A stretch of DNA of 64,000 nt, taken from Pseudomonas sp. MMS21 TM103. Lineage in GTDB: Bacteria > Pseudomonadota > Gammaproteobacteria > Pseudomonadales > Pseudomonadaceae. The stretch lies in the NCBI RefSeq assembly GCF_022132145.1, contig NZ_JAJISP010000007.1, positions 1 to 64,000 of the forward strand. Direction: 5' to 3'. This document shows positions 52,620-61,326 of this stretch, piece after piece; the first letter of the stretch is position 1, and each line of letters starts with the position of its first letter. The notes below the pieces were generated by a model. That model saw nothing but the letters and a program-made list of their open reading frames with translations, had not been told where the DNA came from and made no database searches. The translations under genes and the position numbers were made by a program.

Positions 52620-52783
52620 GACGTCGATCGGCTCTTGAGGTGAGTCTGTGATAGTAGTGCAAGAAGCAACTCGGCATTGTTATCTAAAAGACCAACTGGT
52701 TTTCTGATCCATGTCGGGGATAATGCACCGTGGCCTGAGTCTTTCAGACACGCCATGTTTTCCTTTCAAGAGGCTCCCGGCTC

Positions 52784-53971
52784 ATGTGGTACAACGGTTT
52801 TCTTGACCTGTCGGTCTGGCAGTTGATCGCTGCCGTGCTGGTGATGACGCACATCACCATTGTCGGCGTCACGGTGTATCTGCACCGTTATTCCGCCCAT
52901 CGCGCCCTGGAGCTGCATCCAGCGCTGAAACACTTCTTCCGTTTCTGGCTGTGGTTGACCACGGGGCAGAACACCCGCGAATGGACCGCGATCCACCGCA
53001 AGCACCACGCCAAGTGCGAAACCGTCGACGACCCGCACAGCCCGGTGATCAAGGGCCTGGGTACGGTATTGCGCACCGGCGCCGAGCTGTACCAGCAAGA
53101 GGCGAAGAACCCGGAAACCCTGCGCATCTATGGCAAGAATTGCCCGGACGACTGGATCGAACGCAACCTCTATTCGCGTTATACCTTCGGCGGCGTGACC
53201 CTGATGGCACTCATCGATCTGGCCCTGTTCGGCGTGATCGGCATCAGCGTCTGGGCGATCCAGATGATGTGGATTCCCGTCTGGGCGGCCGGGGTGATCA
53301 ACGGTCTCGGTCATGCCGTCGGCTATCGCAACTTCGAATGCCGCGACGCCGCCACCAACTTGCTGCCCTGGGGCATCCTGATCGGCGGCGAAGAGCTGCA
53401 CAACAATCACCACACCTATCCCAACTCGGCCAAGCTGTCGGTGCGCAAGTGGGAATTCGACATGGGCTGGGCCTGGATCCAGCTGTTCAGCCTGCTTGGC
53501 CTGGCCAAGGTGCAGCGTGTGGCGCCGATTGCCCATCGCATCGAGGGCAAGCGCCACCTGGACATGGACACCGCCATGGCGATCCTCAACAACCGTTTCC
53601 AGATCATGGCGCAGTACCGCAAGCTGGTGATCGGCCCGCTGGTCAAGCAGGAACTGGCCAAGGCCGACGCCTCGGTGCGCCATCAGTTTCACCGCGCCAA
53701 GCGCCTGCTGGGCCGCGAGCCGAGCCTGCTGCACGACCAGCAGCAGGTGCGTATCGACGCCATGCTGGCGCAGAGTCAGGCGCTCAAGGTGATCTACGAG
53801 AAGCGTCTGGCGCTGCAGCAGATCTGGCTCAAGACCAGCGCCAATGGCCATGAGATGCTCGAGGCGATCAAGCAGTGGGTCCACGAAGCCGAGGCCAGCG
53901 GTATCCAGTCGCTGCACGATTTTGCCGAACAGCTGAAAACCTATTCGCTGCGCCCGGTCGCGGCCACCTGA
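52784..53971 (+). CDS. desA: Delta-9 fatty acid desaturase
   Basis: 395 residues. Histidine boxes of acyl-lipid/acyl-CoA delta-9 desaturases: HRYSAH (about 34), HRKHH (about 71) and HNNHH (about 206), with hydrophobic segments at about 10-30, 45-60, 145-165 and 170-190. A helical C-terminal extension of about 130 residues follows. The size and the neighbouring GGDEF/EAL gene fit DesA (PA0286), which desaturates phospholipid acyl chains using oxygen. GAGG lies about 9 bases before the ATG. A strong terminator follows. It is unrelated in sequence to the desaturase at 15.3-16.3 kb. Confidence 0.93.
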   Translation: MWYNGFLDLSVWQLIAAVLVMTHITIVGVTVYLHRYSAHRALELHPALKHFFRFWLWLTTGQNTREWTAIHRKHHAKCETVDDPHSPVIKGLGTVLRTGAELYQQEAKNPETLRIYGKNCPDDWIERNLYSRYTFGGVTLMALIDLALFGVIGISVWAIQMMWIPVWAAGVINGLGHAVGYRNFECRDAATNLLPWGILIGGEELHNNHHTYPNSAKLSVRKWEFDMGWAWIQLFSLLGLAKVQRVAPIAHRIEGKRHLDMDTAMAILNNRFQIMAQYRKLVIGPLVKQELAKADASVRHQFHRAKRLLGREPSLLHDQQQVRIDAMLAQSQALKVIYEKRLALQQIWLKTSANGHEMLEAIKQWVHEAEASGIQSLHDFAEQLKTYSLRPVAAT

Positions 53972-53990
53972 TCGCTGCCGATTGACTGGC

Positions 53991-54019
53991 AAAGCCCGCC
54001 GTTTGGCGGGCTTTTTGTT
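53991..54019 (+). terminator. Rho-independent terminator after desA
   Basis: AAAGCCCGCC-GTTT-GGCGGGCTTT forms a perfect 10-bp stem followed by TTGTTTT, 19 bases after the desA stop. Confidence 0.93.
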
Positions 54020-54083
54020 TTCCGCCGCCGCGACCCACTATGCTGCGCTTGTAGCCCCACCACTCATCAGGATGGCGGTTGTT

Positions 54084-55055
54084 ATGGACGAGCGCAGCAA
54101 CCCAACGGAGCAATTGCAAGACTTGACCCTGGCGCTGCTGCACAGCCGTGCCGAGGTCACGCGCCTGCGTGAGCGTGAGGGGCTCTTCAGCAGCCTGCTC
54201 GGCAGCGTCAATGCGGTGCTCTGGGCGTTCGACTGGCAGGCGCAGCGGGTGATCTACGTCAGCCCGGCCTACGAACGTGTGTTTGGCCGCTCTGCCGCTT
54301 TGCTGTTGGCCGATTTCGGCGAATGGCGCAACAGCATCTACCCGGACGACCTGGCGTACGCGGCCGAGAGCCTGGCCAAGGTCCTGGAATCCGGGGCGGT
54401 GGAAGTCCGCGAGTACCGCATCATTCGAGCCGATGGGCAGTTGCGCTGGCTCAGCGACAAATGCTTTATCAGTCGCTCGAGTGAGTCTGATCAGACGCAG
54501 ATCATCGTCGGCATCGCCGAAGACATCACTGACAAAAAGCAGCTGGAAGGCGAACTGCAGCGCCTGGCGACCACCGATGTGCTGACTCAGAGCAGCAATC
54601 GCCGGCACTTCTTCGAGTGTGCCCAGCGTGAGTTCGAGCAGGCCCGTAAGTTTGGCAGTCCATTGGCCTTCCTGTTGCTCGATATCGACAACTTCAAACA
54701 GATCAACGACCGTTATGGTCATCAGATGGGCGACCAGGTCTTGCAGCGCCTGGCCAGTTGCGGCGCGTTGGCCGTGCGCAGTGGTGATCTGTTCGGCCGC
54801 ATCGGCGGTGAAGAATTCGCGGCGTTGTTTGCCGGCTGCGAGCCCGCTCTGGCCGTGCAGGTCGCCGAGCGCTTGCAGCGGGATGTGCAACGTTTGCGCT
54901 TCAGTCACCAGCAGGCGTCGTTCGCCATCACGGTGAGCCAGGGGTTGACCAGCTTGCGTGGGGACGACTCGAGCCTGGATATGCTGTTCGCGCGCGCCGA
55001 TGCGGCGATGTACCAGGCCAAGCGCCAGGGCAAGAATCAGATCGTGCTCGACTGA
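54084..55055 (+). CDS. PAS-GGDEF diguanylate cyclase
   Basis: 323 residues from ATG 54084. An N-terminal coiled stretch, a PAS domain (about 35-155; VYVSPAYERVFGRS-like core ending VGIAEDITDKKQLE), then GGDEF (about 160-323) with active site RIGGEEF and I-site RSGD five residues upstream. Active, product-inhibited c-di-GMP synthesis is expected. The length matches my memory of PA0290, which precedes oprE in P. aeruginosa. In-frame ATG at 54072 is an alternative, but an AGGA element lies about 12 bases before 54084. Confidence 0.92.
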   Translation: MDERSNPTEQLQDLTLALLHSRAEVTRLREREGLFSSLLGSVNAVLWAFDWQAQRVIYVSPAYERVFGRSAALLLADFGEWRNSIYPDDLAYAAESLAKVLESGAVEVREYRIIRADGQLRWLSDKCFISRSSESDQTQIIVGIAEDITDKKQLEGELQRLATTDVLTQSSNRRHFFECAQREFEQARKFGSPLAFLLLDIDNFKQINDRYGHQMGDQVLQRLASCGALAVRSGDLFGRIGGEEFAALFAGCEPALAVQVAERLQRDVQRLRFSHQQASFAITVSQGLTSLRGDDSSLDMLFARADAAMYQAKRQGKNQIVLD

Positions 55056-55529
55056 AGGGCATTGCGCACTTGGCGAAAATCCGCCGTTAGCGCGCTGGTG
55101 GTCGGCGATAATCCGCCTGTTCTTTCTCACCGCGACTCTGCAATGGAGTCCGTGTGCCTCAGCCAAAGTACCGCGCTAGAGGTGTTGCTGCTCGGCGCAG
55201 GGAGACTGGCACAGTAACTGCCTTAGCCTCTTCGACGCACCGATCGGCCTGCAGGGCCGGCACACAATAAAAATCAAGAGACCGCCGATGACATCCTTCC
55301 TTTTGGCTGACGATCCGCCTGTTCCGTTGACGCTTGCTTGGCGCGGCTCCGCGCACCCCTGATTGCTGTTCGCCCCAGCGCTGGCCCGCTTGCCCTGGCG
55401 CCTGTTCGGCTGCCCATCTGGCGAGGCCCGTTGGGGTGAATCAACGAATTCGGTGCGTGCCTGCCTCTTCGTGGTCGAAGCCTGCGCCCGTGCCGAAGTG
55501 TCACCCTTAAAACACTGGAGAAAACCATA
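55056..55529 (+). other. Long intergenic leader upstream of oprE-like porin
   Basis: 474 bases with no convincing gene. A small frame at 55287-55361 (24 codons, MTSFLLADDPPVPLTLAWRG, then SAHP-stop) has weak ribosome-site context and may be a leader peptide or chance. An AT-rich patch CACAATAAAAATCAAG at 55262-55277 could be a promoter -10 region. I did not find a clear ANR box (TTGAT-N4-ATCAA), which would be expected if the gene is anaerobically induced like P. aeruginosa oprE. GGAG lies 8 bases before the porin ATG. Confidence 0.5.
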
Positions 55530-56783
55530 ATGAGAAAGACCTCCCTGGCGCTGGCCATTGCTGCCGGCACCCTGGGCTTGAGCCTGAGCCAACTCGCCAA
55601 CGCTGAATTCATCAAGGACAGCAAGGCCAGCCTCGAAGCCCGCAACTTCTACTTCAACCGGGATTTCCGTCAGGACGGGGCCAGCCAGGCCAAGCAGGAA
55701 GAGTGGGCGCAAGGCTTCATTCTGCGCATGGACTCCGGCTATACCGAGGGTACGGTCGGCTTCGGTATCGACACCATCGGCATGCTCGGTTTCAAGCTGG
55801 ACTCCGGTGGCGGCACCGCCGGCAGTGGTCTGCTGGTGCCCGACCGTTCGGGCGGCTCTCAGGACTACTCTTCCGACCTGGCAGTGGCCGGCAAGGCCAA
55901 GCTGTCGAAGAGCACCCTGCGTGTTGGCAGCATGCAGTACAAGAACATGGCCATCGCCTCCAGCGACAGCCGCCTGACGCCGCAGGTGTTCAAAGGTGGC
56001 CAGCTGCTTTCCCAGGAAATCGACGGCCTGACCCTGGATGGCGGTTATGTGCGCGAGGTCAACAACCGCAACTCGGGTGATTTCGAAGACCTGTCGATGA
56101 CCACTGGCGGTCGCCGCGGCATCACCATTACCGGCGACAAGACGACCGATGCCTTCCAGTTTCTCGGCGGCACCTATCAGCTGAGCAAGCAGCTGACCGG
56201 TGCCTATTACTACTCGAATCTGGAGGACCTGTATAAGCAGAACTCCTTCAATCTGGTGCACGTGTTGCCGCTGGGCGAAGCGCAGAGCCTGAAGACCGAC
56301 CTGCGTTATGCGCGCTCCACCGATGATGGTCGCAGCAACGTCGACAACAAGGCATTCGGAGCGATGGTTACTTATGGTCTGGGCGGCCACAAGTTCGGCC
56401 TCGGCTATCAGAAGATGGACGGCGATACCGGCGCTGCCTATCTCGGCGGTACCGATCCATACCTGGTCAACTATGTGCAAATCGGTGACTTCGCCAACAA
56501 GGACGAGACCTCCTGGCAGGCGCGTTACGACTTCAACCTTGGCAGCATCGGTATCCCCGGCCTGACCTTCATGACCCGCTACCTGACCGGCGACAACGTC
56601 GATCTGGGCGCTGCCGGTGACGGCAAAGAATGGGAGCGCGACACCGAGCTGATGTACGTCTTCCAGGAAGGAACCCTGAAGAACCTCAGCCTGCGCTGGC
56701 GCAATGCGATGGTGCGTTCCAACTTCACCAACGACATCGACGAAAATCGCCTGATCGTCAGCTACACCCTGCCGCTGTTCTGA
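55530..56783 (+). CDS. oprE: OprE-like outer-membrane porin (OprD family)
   Basis: 417 residues. Signal peptide ending in Ala-Asn-Ala, mature start EFIKDSKASLEARNFYFNRDF, alternating amphipathic strands and C-terminal ENRLIVSYTLPLF ending in Phe. The composition and its place after the PAS-GGDEF gene match OprE (PA0291), described as induced under low oxygen. Strong GGAG ribosome site. A factor-independent terminator follows. It is related to but clearly different from the porin at 318-1661. Confidence 0.92.
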   Translation: MRKTSLALAIAAGTLGLSLSQLANAEFIKDSKASLEARNFYFNRDFRQDGASQAKQEEWAQGFILRMDSGYTEGTVGFGIDTIGMLGFKLDSGGGTAGSGLLVPDRSGGSQDYSSDLAVAGKAKLSKSTLRVGSMQYKNMAIASSDSRLTPQVFKGGQLLSQEIDGLTLDGGYVREVNNRNSGDFEDLSMTTGGRRGITITGDKTTDAFQFLGGTYQLSKQLTGAYYYSNLEDLYKQNSFNLVHVLPLGEAQSLKTDLRYARSTDDGRSNVDNKAFGAMVTYGLGGHKFGLGYQKMDGDTGAAYLGGTDPYLVNYVQIGDFANKDETSWQARYDFNLGSIGIPGLTFMTRYLTGDNVDLGAAGDGKEWERDTELMYVFQEGTLKNLSLRWRNAMVRSNFTNDIDENRLIVSYTLPLF

Positions 56784-56853
56784 GCGGTGCCCCGTGGTTA
56801 ACGGGGCAGCCGGGCACCGCTGATCAGTCTGATCCCGTTCGGCGGTGAAACAC

Positions 56854-56885
56854 AAAAAAACCCGGACTCTGTTCCGGGTTTTTTC
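56854..56885 (+). terminator. Rho-independent terminator after oprE-like gene
   Basis: AAAAAACCCGGA and TTCCGGGTTTTTT form a stem with a short CTCTG loop, and both A- and T-runs are present, so it could work in both directions. It lies 71 bases after the stop. Confidence 0.9.
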
Positions 56886-57002
56886 ATGGGCGTGTAAGCG
56901 TCAAGGTTGAATGGCGTGCACCCGGATTACGCCTGGGCGTATCTGTGGGTTTGCTCCCCCCGGTTTGCCAGGAGAGTGAAGGCGGATTTCAGCTTGCACA
57001 AT

Positions 57003-57022
57003 AATATATGAAAGCATATATT
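57003..57022. promoter_or_regulatory. BigR/SqrR-type operator
   Basis: A perfect 8-bp dyad AATATATG-AAAG-CATATATT located 26 bases before the ArsR-family start codon and flanked by CAAT-type bases. It is AT-rich in a GC-rich context and resembles known BigR/YgaV operators. It should be the autoregulatory site of the sulfide operon. Confidence 0.82.
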
Positions 57023-57047
57023 GTTTTTAGCTTAATTGAGGACGACC

Positions 57048-57374
57048 ATGAACGCTCCCGAACAGACGCTCGATATCCAGCAGTTGCGCGCCAACGCGGA
57101 TGCGGCCGGGCAGTTGCTCAAGGCTCTGGCCAATCCGGATCGCCTGCTGCTGCTCTGCCAGCTGTCCCAAGGCGAGCGCAATGTCAGCGAGCTGGAAAGC
57201 CTGCTCGGCATCCAGCAGCCGACGCTGTCGCAGCAGTTGGCGGTATTGCGCCGTGAGGGGCTGGTGGAAACCCGCCGCGAAGGCAAGCAGATCCACTACC
57301 GGATCAGCAGTCCGGCAGCCTTGGCGGTGATCAATACGCTGTACCAGTTGTTCTGCGCAGGAGAAACCTCATGA
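57048..57374 (+). CDS. bigR: ArsR-family persulfide-responsive repressor (BigR/SqrR type)
   Basis: 108 residues, a winged helix with LLKALANPDRLLLLCQLSQG, then VSELESLLGIQQPTLSQQLA and the wing RREGKQIHYRI. The two cysteines expected for persulfide sensing are present as Cys37 and Cys103; the metal-site CVC motif of ArsR/SmtB is absent. In this family sulfide-derived persulfides link the Cys pair through a tetrasulfide bond and release DNA. GAGGA lies 5 bases before the ATG. The stop overlaps the next gene (ATGA). The operator at 57003-57022 supports autorepression. Confidence 0.9.
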   Translation: MNAPEQTLDIQQLRANADAAGQLLKALANPDRLLLLCQLSQGERNVSELESLLGIQQPTLSQQLAVLRREGLVETRREGKQIHYRISSPAALAVINTLYQLFCAGETS

Positions 57375-57832
57375 GTATCGATGCGATCGCCTTAGATGGA
57401 TTCACCATCGACTGGTTGAATTTCACACCCTGGAGCTCTCTCGCTGGCGGAGCCTTGATCGGCCTGGCTGCGAGTTTGTTTGTCCTGTTCAATGGCCGTA
57501 TTGCGGGTATCAGTGGCTTGCTCGGTTCGGTGCTGGAGGGCGGTGAGGGTCGGGCGGAGAAGGCCATGTTCCTCCTCGGTCTGCTGCTGGCGCCGCTGCT
57601 CTGGGGCCTGTTCAGCGTGCTGCCGACAATCGAGTTCCAGGGTGGCTGGCTCAGCTTGCTGGTGGCCGGTCTGCTGGTCGGAGTGGGTACCCGTTACGGG
57701 TCCGGCTGTACCAGTGGCCACGGGGTCTGTGGGGTGGCCCGGCTGTCGCCGCGTTCGTTGGCGGCGACGCTCGCCTTCATGGCCGCCGGTTTCGTCACGG
57801 TCTTTGTTCTACGTCATCTGCTGGGGGGCTGA
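57371..57832 (+). CDS. pmpA: YeeE/YedE-family membrane half-protein A
   Basis: 153 residues with four membrane segments. Conserved Cys motif GSGCTSGHGVCGVARLSPRS near residues 112-130 is the signature of thiosulfate/sulfur-importing YeeE (TsuA) proteins. It is a half-size protein that pairs with the following gene to make one transporter (PmpAB). AGGAG lies 7 bases before the ATG and the start overlaps the repressor stop. It probably moves a reduced sulfur species across the inner membrane. Confidence 0.9.
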   Translation: MSIDAIALDGFTIDWLNFTPWSSLAGGALIGLAASLFVLFNGRIAGISGLLGSVLEGGEGRAEKAMFLLGLLLAPLLWGLFSVLPTIEFQGGWLSLLVAGLLVGVGTRYGSGCTSGHGVCGVARLSPRSLAATLAFMAAGFVTVFVLRHLLGG

Positions 57833-57834
57833 AC

Positions 57835-58254
57835 ATGCGCAAACTGAGTGCATTGCTGGCCGGCTTGCTGTTCGGTGTCGGCCTGTTGCTGGCTGGCATG
57901 GCCAATCCGACCAAGGTGTTGGGCTTCCTCGATCTGGCCGGTGCCTGGGATCCGTCGTTGGCGCTGGTGATGGTTGGCGCCATCGCGGTCGCCGCGGGGC
58001 CGCTGGCCTGGGCCAGGCGCCGCTCGCAGTCATTGCTCGGCGCGCCGATCCAGCTACCGGCCAAGCGCGAGCTGGATCGGCGTCTGATCGCTGGCAGCCT
58101 GGTCTTCGGCATTGGTTGGGGGATTGCCGGGATCTGCCCGGGACCGGCACTGGCCATTCTGCTCAGCGGCCATTGGCAGGTCATTGTTTTCGTTCTGGCC
58201 ATGCTGGCCGGGATGTTGTTGTTCACCGCGCTGGAACGCCGGCGCAGCCTTTAA
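57835..58254 (+). CDS. pmpB: YeeE/YedE-family membrane half-protein B
   Basis: 139 residues with four membrane segments and the second-half motif FGIGWGIAGICPGPAL, containing the conserved Cys. It starts 2 bases after pmpA and is almost certainly its partner. Together the two halves correspond to one full-length YeeE. Confidence 0.9.
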   Translation: MRKLSALLAGLLFGVGLLLAGMANPTKVLGFLDLAGAWDPSLALVMVGAIAVAAGPLAWARRRSQSLLGAPIQLPAKRELDRRLIAGSLVFGIGWGIAGICPGPALAILLSGHWQVIVFVLAMLAGMLLFTALERRRSL

Positions 58255-58268
58255 CTCTGGAGATCATC

Positions 58269-58457
58269 ATGAAAACCAATGTTGGCACCATCGACCGCAG
58301 CCTGCGCATCGCCGCTGGCTTGATTCTGATCGGTCTGAGTTTGAGCGGCACTATCGGCCTGTGGGGCTGGATCGGCGTCGTGCCACTGGCTACCGGCCTG
58401 CTGCGTACGTGCCCGGCGTATTCGTTGCTGGGCATCAATAGCTGCAAACGCTCCTGA
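58269..58457 (+). CDS. DUF2892 small membrane protein
   Basis: 62 residues: MKTNVGTIDRSLRIAAGLIL, then IGLSLSGTIGLWGWIGVVPL and a C-terminal TCPAYSLLGINSCKRS. Two membrane segments followed by the CPAYxxLGxxxC motif are those of the DUF2892/YgaP membrane domain, which accompanies rhodaneses and sulfur operons. GGAG precedes the ATG. It lies 14 bases after pmpB. Its cysteines may carry persulfide. Confidence 0.88.
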   Translation: MKTNVGTIDRSLRIAAGLILIGLSLSGTIGLWGWIGVVPLATGLLRTCPAYSLLGINSCKRS

Positions 58458-58538
58458 GCCGCAGATCGATACGCTCATCACGGGCGCTTACGGCGCCCCA
58501 CGAAACACCCCTGAGGTATGCGAAGGAGGGCCGTCAGC

Positions 58539-59402
58539 ATGCAAGCGCACATCGAAGCTTTTTTTGATCCTGCCACCTTCACCTACAGCTACGTGGTCAG
58601 CGATCCTGCGACCCGGCGCTGCGCCATCGTCGACTCGGTGCTCGACTATGACCAGGCAGCCGGGCGCACCTCGTTCGAGAATGCCGACCGCCTGATCGCC
58701 TATGTACGCGAGCAGGGGCTGAGCGTCGACTGGCTGCTGGAAACCCATGTGCATGCCGATCACCTGTCCGCCGCGCCCTACCTCCAGCGTGAGCTGGGCG
58801 GCCAGTTGGCCATCGGCGAGCTGATCACCGTGGTGCAGACTACCTTCGGCAAGCTGTTCAATGCCGGCAGCGAGTTCGCCACCGATGGCCGTCAGTTCGA
58901 CCGCCTGTTCAGCGACGGTGAGTGCTTCCAGATTGGCAGCCTCGCCGCGCGGGTCATCCATACCCCCGGGCATACCCCCGCCTGCCTGACCTATGTGGTC
59001 GGCGATGCTGCCTTTGTCGGCGATACCCTGTTCATGCCCGATTACGGCACCGCTCGCTGCGATTTCCCCGGTGGCGATGCGCGGGTGATGTTCCGTTCGA
59101 TTCGCAAGCTGTTCGACTTGCCGGACCAGACCCGCCTGTACATGTGCCATGACTACAAGGCGCCGGGACGCGAGGAGTTCCTCAACGAAAGCACCCTGGC
59201 CGAACAGCGTGCGCACAATGTGCATGTGCACGAGGGGGTCAGCGAGGATGAGTTCGTCGCCATGCGCCGCGCGCGTGACGCGACCCTCGGCATGCCGGCC
59301 CTGATCCTGCCGGCGGTGCAGGTGAACATGCGCGCCGGGCAGCTACCGCCGCCCGAGGACAATGGCACCCGCTACCTGAAAATCCCGCTTGATGTACTTT
59401 GA
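58539..59402 (+). CDS. Metallo-beta-lactamase-fold persulfide dioxygenase-type hydrolase
   Basis: 287 residues. Metal motif THVHADHLSAA (HxHxDH) near residue 70, further ligands in HTPGHTPACLTYVVGD and FVGDTLFMPDYGTARCDFPGG, and HDYKAPGR near 200. This is the Blh/ETHE1-related class that oxidises glutathione persulfide to sulfite and glutathione using one iron. GAAGGAGGG lies 8 bases before the ATG, chosen over in-frame start 58518. Its place in a BigR-controlled operon fits sulfide detoxification; sulfite or sulfate could leave by the SulP transporter. Confidence 0.9.
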   Translation: MQAHIEAFFDPATFTYSYVVSDPATRRCAIVDSVLDYDQAAGRTSFENADRLIAYVREQGLSVDWLLETHVHADHLSAAPYLQRELGGQLAIGELITVVQTTFGKLFNAGSEFATDGRQFDRLFSDGECFQIGSLAARVIHTPGHTPACLTYVVGDAAFVGDTLFMPDYGTARCDFPGGDARVMFRSIRKLFDLPDQTRLYMCHDYKAPGREEFLNESTLAEQRAHNVHVHEGVSEDEFVAMRRARDATLGMPALILPAVQVNMRAGQLPPPEDNGTRYLKIPLDVL

Positions 59403-59412
59403 GGAGAGGCTG

Positions 59413-59499
59413 ATGGACTCGTCGAATGGCCCGTCGCGCTACCCCTTGGCCATGAATGCGCCGGGCGCAGGCGAAATCGCTCGGGAGCAGGCGCAATGA
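59413..59499 (+). CDS. Short ORF (28 residues) coupled to the SulP gene
   Basis: Reads MDSSNGPSRYPLAMNAPGAG then EIAREQAQ-stop. GAGGAGAGG lies immediately upstream, and the stop overlaps the SulP start as ATGA, so translation would be coupled. It has no recognised domain. It may be a coupling peptide, a leader, or the remains of a longer protein. Without comparison it remains hypothetical. Confidence 0.4.
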   Translation: MDSSNGPSRYPLAMNAPGAGEIAREQAQ

Positions 59500-61232
59500 G
59501 CCTGCGCCGCTGGCTGCCCTGCCTCGACTGGGGACGGCAATACAACCGCGCCACGGCCGCGCAGGATGGCCTGGCGGCGCTGATCGTCACCCTGATGCTG
59601 ATTCCGCAGAGCCTGGCCTATGCCATGCTCGCCGGCTTGCCGCCGGTGACCGGGCTGTATGCCAGCATCCTGCCGCTACTGGCCTATGCCCTGTTCGGTT
59701 CCAGCCGCACCCTGGCAGTCGGCCCGGTGGCGGTGGTGTCGCTGATGACCGCTGCCGCCCTTGGGCCATTATTCCCTGCCGGCAGCCCCGAGTATGTCGG
59801 CGCCGCCATGTTGCTGGCGCTGCTGTCCGGGCTGTTGCTCGCCGGCATGGCCCTGCTGCGTCTGGGCTTCGTCGCCAACTTCCTCAGCCATCCGGTGGTT
59901 TCCGGCTTTATCAGCGCCTCCGGGATTCTCATCGCGGTCGGCCAGCTCAAGCATCTCCTCGGCATTTCCGCCTCCGGCGAGAACCTTCAGCAGCTGCTGC
60001 CGGCGCTGCTGCACAACCTGCCGGCGGTACACGGGCCCACCCTGTTGATCGGCGCCTGCAGCCTGCTGTTTCTCTGGTGGGTGCGCGGCCAGCTACAGCC
60101 TCTACTGGTACGCCTGGGTCTGGGGGCGACCCTGGCCGGTAACCTGGCCAAGGCCGGTCCGGTGCTGGCAATCATCGTGTCGATCCTGGTGGTCGGCCTG
60201 TTGCAGTTGGAGCAGGCCGGAGTCAAGGTCGTCGGCACCGTGCCCCAGGGCTTGGCGGGGCTGACCCTGCCGACCCTGGACTACGGCCTGGCCCTGCAGC
60301 TGTTGCCGGCGGCGCTGTTGATCAGCCTGGTCGGCTTCGTCGAGTCGGTGTCGGTGGCGCAGACCCTGGCGGCCAAGCGCCGTCAGCGGATCGATCCAGA
60401 CAATGAACTGCTCGGCCTGGGCGGCGCCAACCTGGCGGCGGCCTTCAGTGGTGGCTTCCCGGTCACCGGCGGCTTTTCCCGCTCGGTGGTCAACTTCGAT
60501 GCCGGCGCACAGACACCGATGGCCGGCGTGCTGACCGCTGGCGGTATCGCCATCAGCGTGCTGCTGTTGACCCCGCTGCTGCACAACTTGCCGCAAGCGG
60601 TGCTGGCTGCGACCATCATCGTTGCGGTGCTCAGCCTGGTCGACCTCAAGGCCCTGGGCCGGACCTGGCGCTATTCCCGTCAGGACGGTGCGGCGCATGC
60701 GGCGACTCTGGGCGGGGTGCTGCTGGTCGGCGTGGAGACGGGTATCCTGATGGGCGTCGGCTTGTCGCTGCTGCTGTTCCTCTGGCGCACCAGCCGCCCG
60801 CATGTGGCGGTGGTTGGTCAGATGCCGGGCAGCGAGCATTTTCGCAATGTCGAGCGCTTCGACGTGGTGCAGAGCCCCAGCGTTCTGTCGTTGCGGATCG
60901 ACGAGAGCCTGTATTTTCCCAACGCGCGCTTTCTCGAAGAGCGCATCGGCGAACTGATCGCGGCGCGCCCGCTGGTACGCCATCTGGTGCTGATGTGTCC
61001 GGGGGTCAACCTGATCGATGCCAGCGCCCTGGAAAGCCTGGAAGCCAGCGTCGAGCGCCTGCATGCGGCTGGGGTGCAGCTGCACCTGTCGGAAGTGAAG
61101 GGGCCGGTGATGGATCAGCTGCGCCGTTCGGATTTCCTCGAGCGCTTTGGCGGCCAGGTGTTCATCAGCCAGTACCAGGCGCTGCGCACGCTCGATCCGC
61201 TAAGCACGCGGCGCGCCCTGGCGCTGGGATAG
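59496..61232 (+). CDS. SulP-family sulfate/anion transporter with STAS domain
   Basis: 578 residues. About ten to twelve membrane segments in residues 15-410, with the SulP opening ALIVTLMLIPQSLAYAMLAGLPPVTGLYASILP and FSGGFPVTGGFSRSVVN. A cytosolic STAS domain spans about 440-560 (LRIDESLYFPNARFLEE, then LMCPGVNLIDASALESLE). It is the last gene of the sulfide operon and probably exports or imports sulfite/sulfate. Translation is coupled to the small upstream ORF. No CysZ or Sbp partners are near. Confidence 0.92.
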   Translation: MSLRRWLPCLDWGRQYNRATAAQDGLAALIVTLMLIPQSLAYAMLAGLPPVTGLYASILPLLAYALFGSSRTLAVGPVAVVSLMTAAALGPLFPAGSPEYVGAAMLLALLSGLLLAGMALLRLGFVANFLSHPVVSGFISASGILIAVGQLKHLLGISASGENLQQLLPALLHNLPAVHGPTLLIGACSLLFLWWVRGQLQPLLVRLGLGATLAGNLAKAGPVLAIIVSILVVGLLQLEQAGVKVVGTVPQGLAGLTLPTLDYGLALQLLPAALLISLVGFVESVSVAQTLAAKRRQRIDPDNELLGLGGANLAAAFSGGFPVTGGFSRSVVNFDAGAQTPMAGVLTAGGIAISVLLLTPLLHNLPQAVLAATIIVAVLSLVDLKALGRTWRYSRQDGAAHAATLGGVLLVGVETGILMGVGLSLLLFLWRTSRPHVAVVGQMPGSEHFRNVERFDVVQSPSVLSLRIDESLYFPNARFLEERIGELIAARPLVRHLVLMCPGVNLIDASALESLEASVERLHAAGVQLHLSEVKGPVMDQLRRSDFLERFGGQVFISQYQALRTLDPLSTRRALALG

Positions 61233-61326
61233 CGCCGAGCGGGTGTAAGACACGCCCGCCTGCTGCTACCGCTTCAACTTCGCCGGGCGGCTCAAGCGGC
61301 GTTACGCATGCTCTGCGCGCCGTCAG

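Noticed and set aside
52951..53853. 300-codon frame inside desA
   Set aside because: Shadow frame in the same strand; the desA frame has all three histidine boxes and a proper ribosome site.
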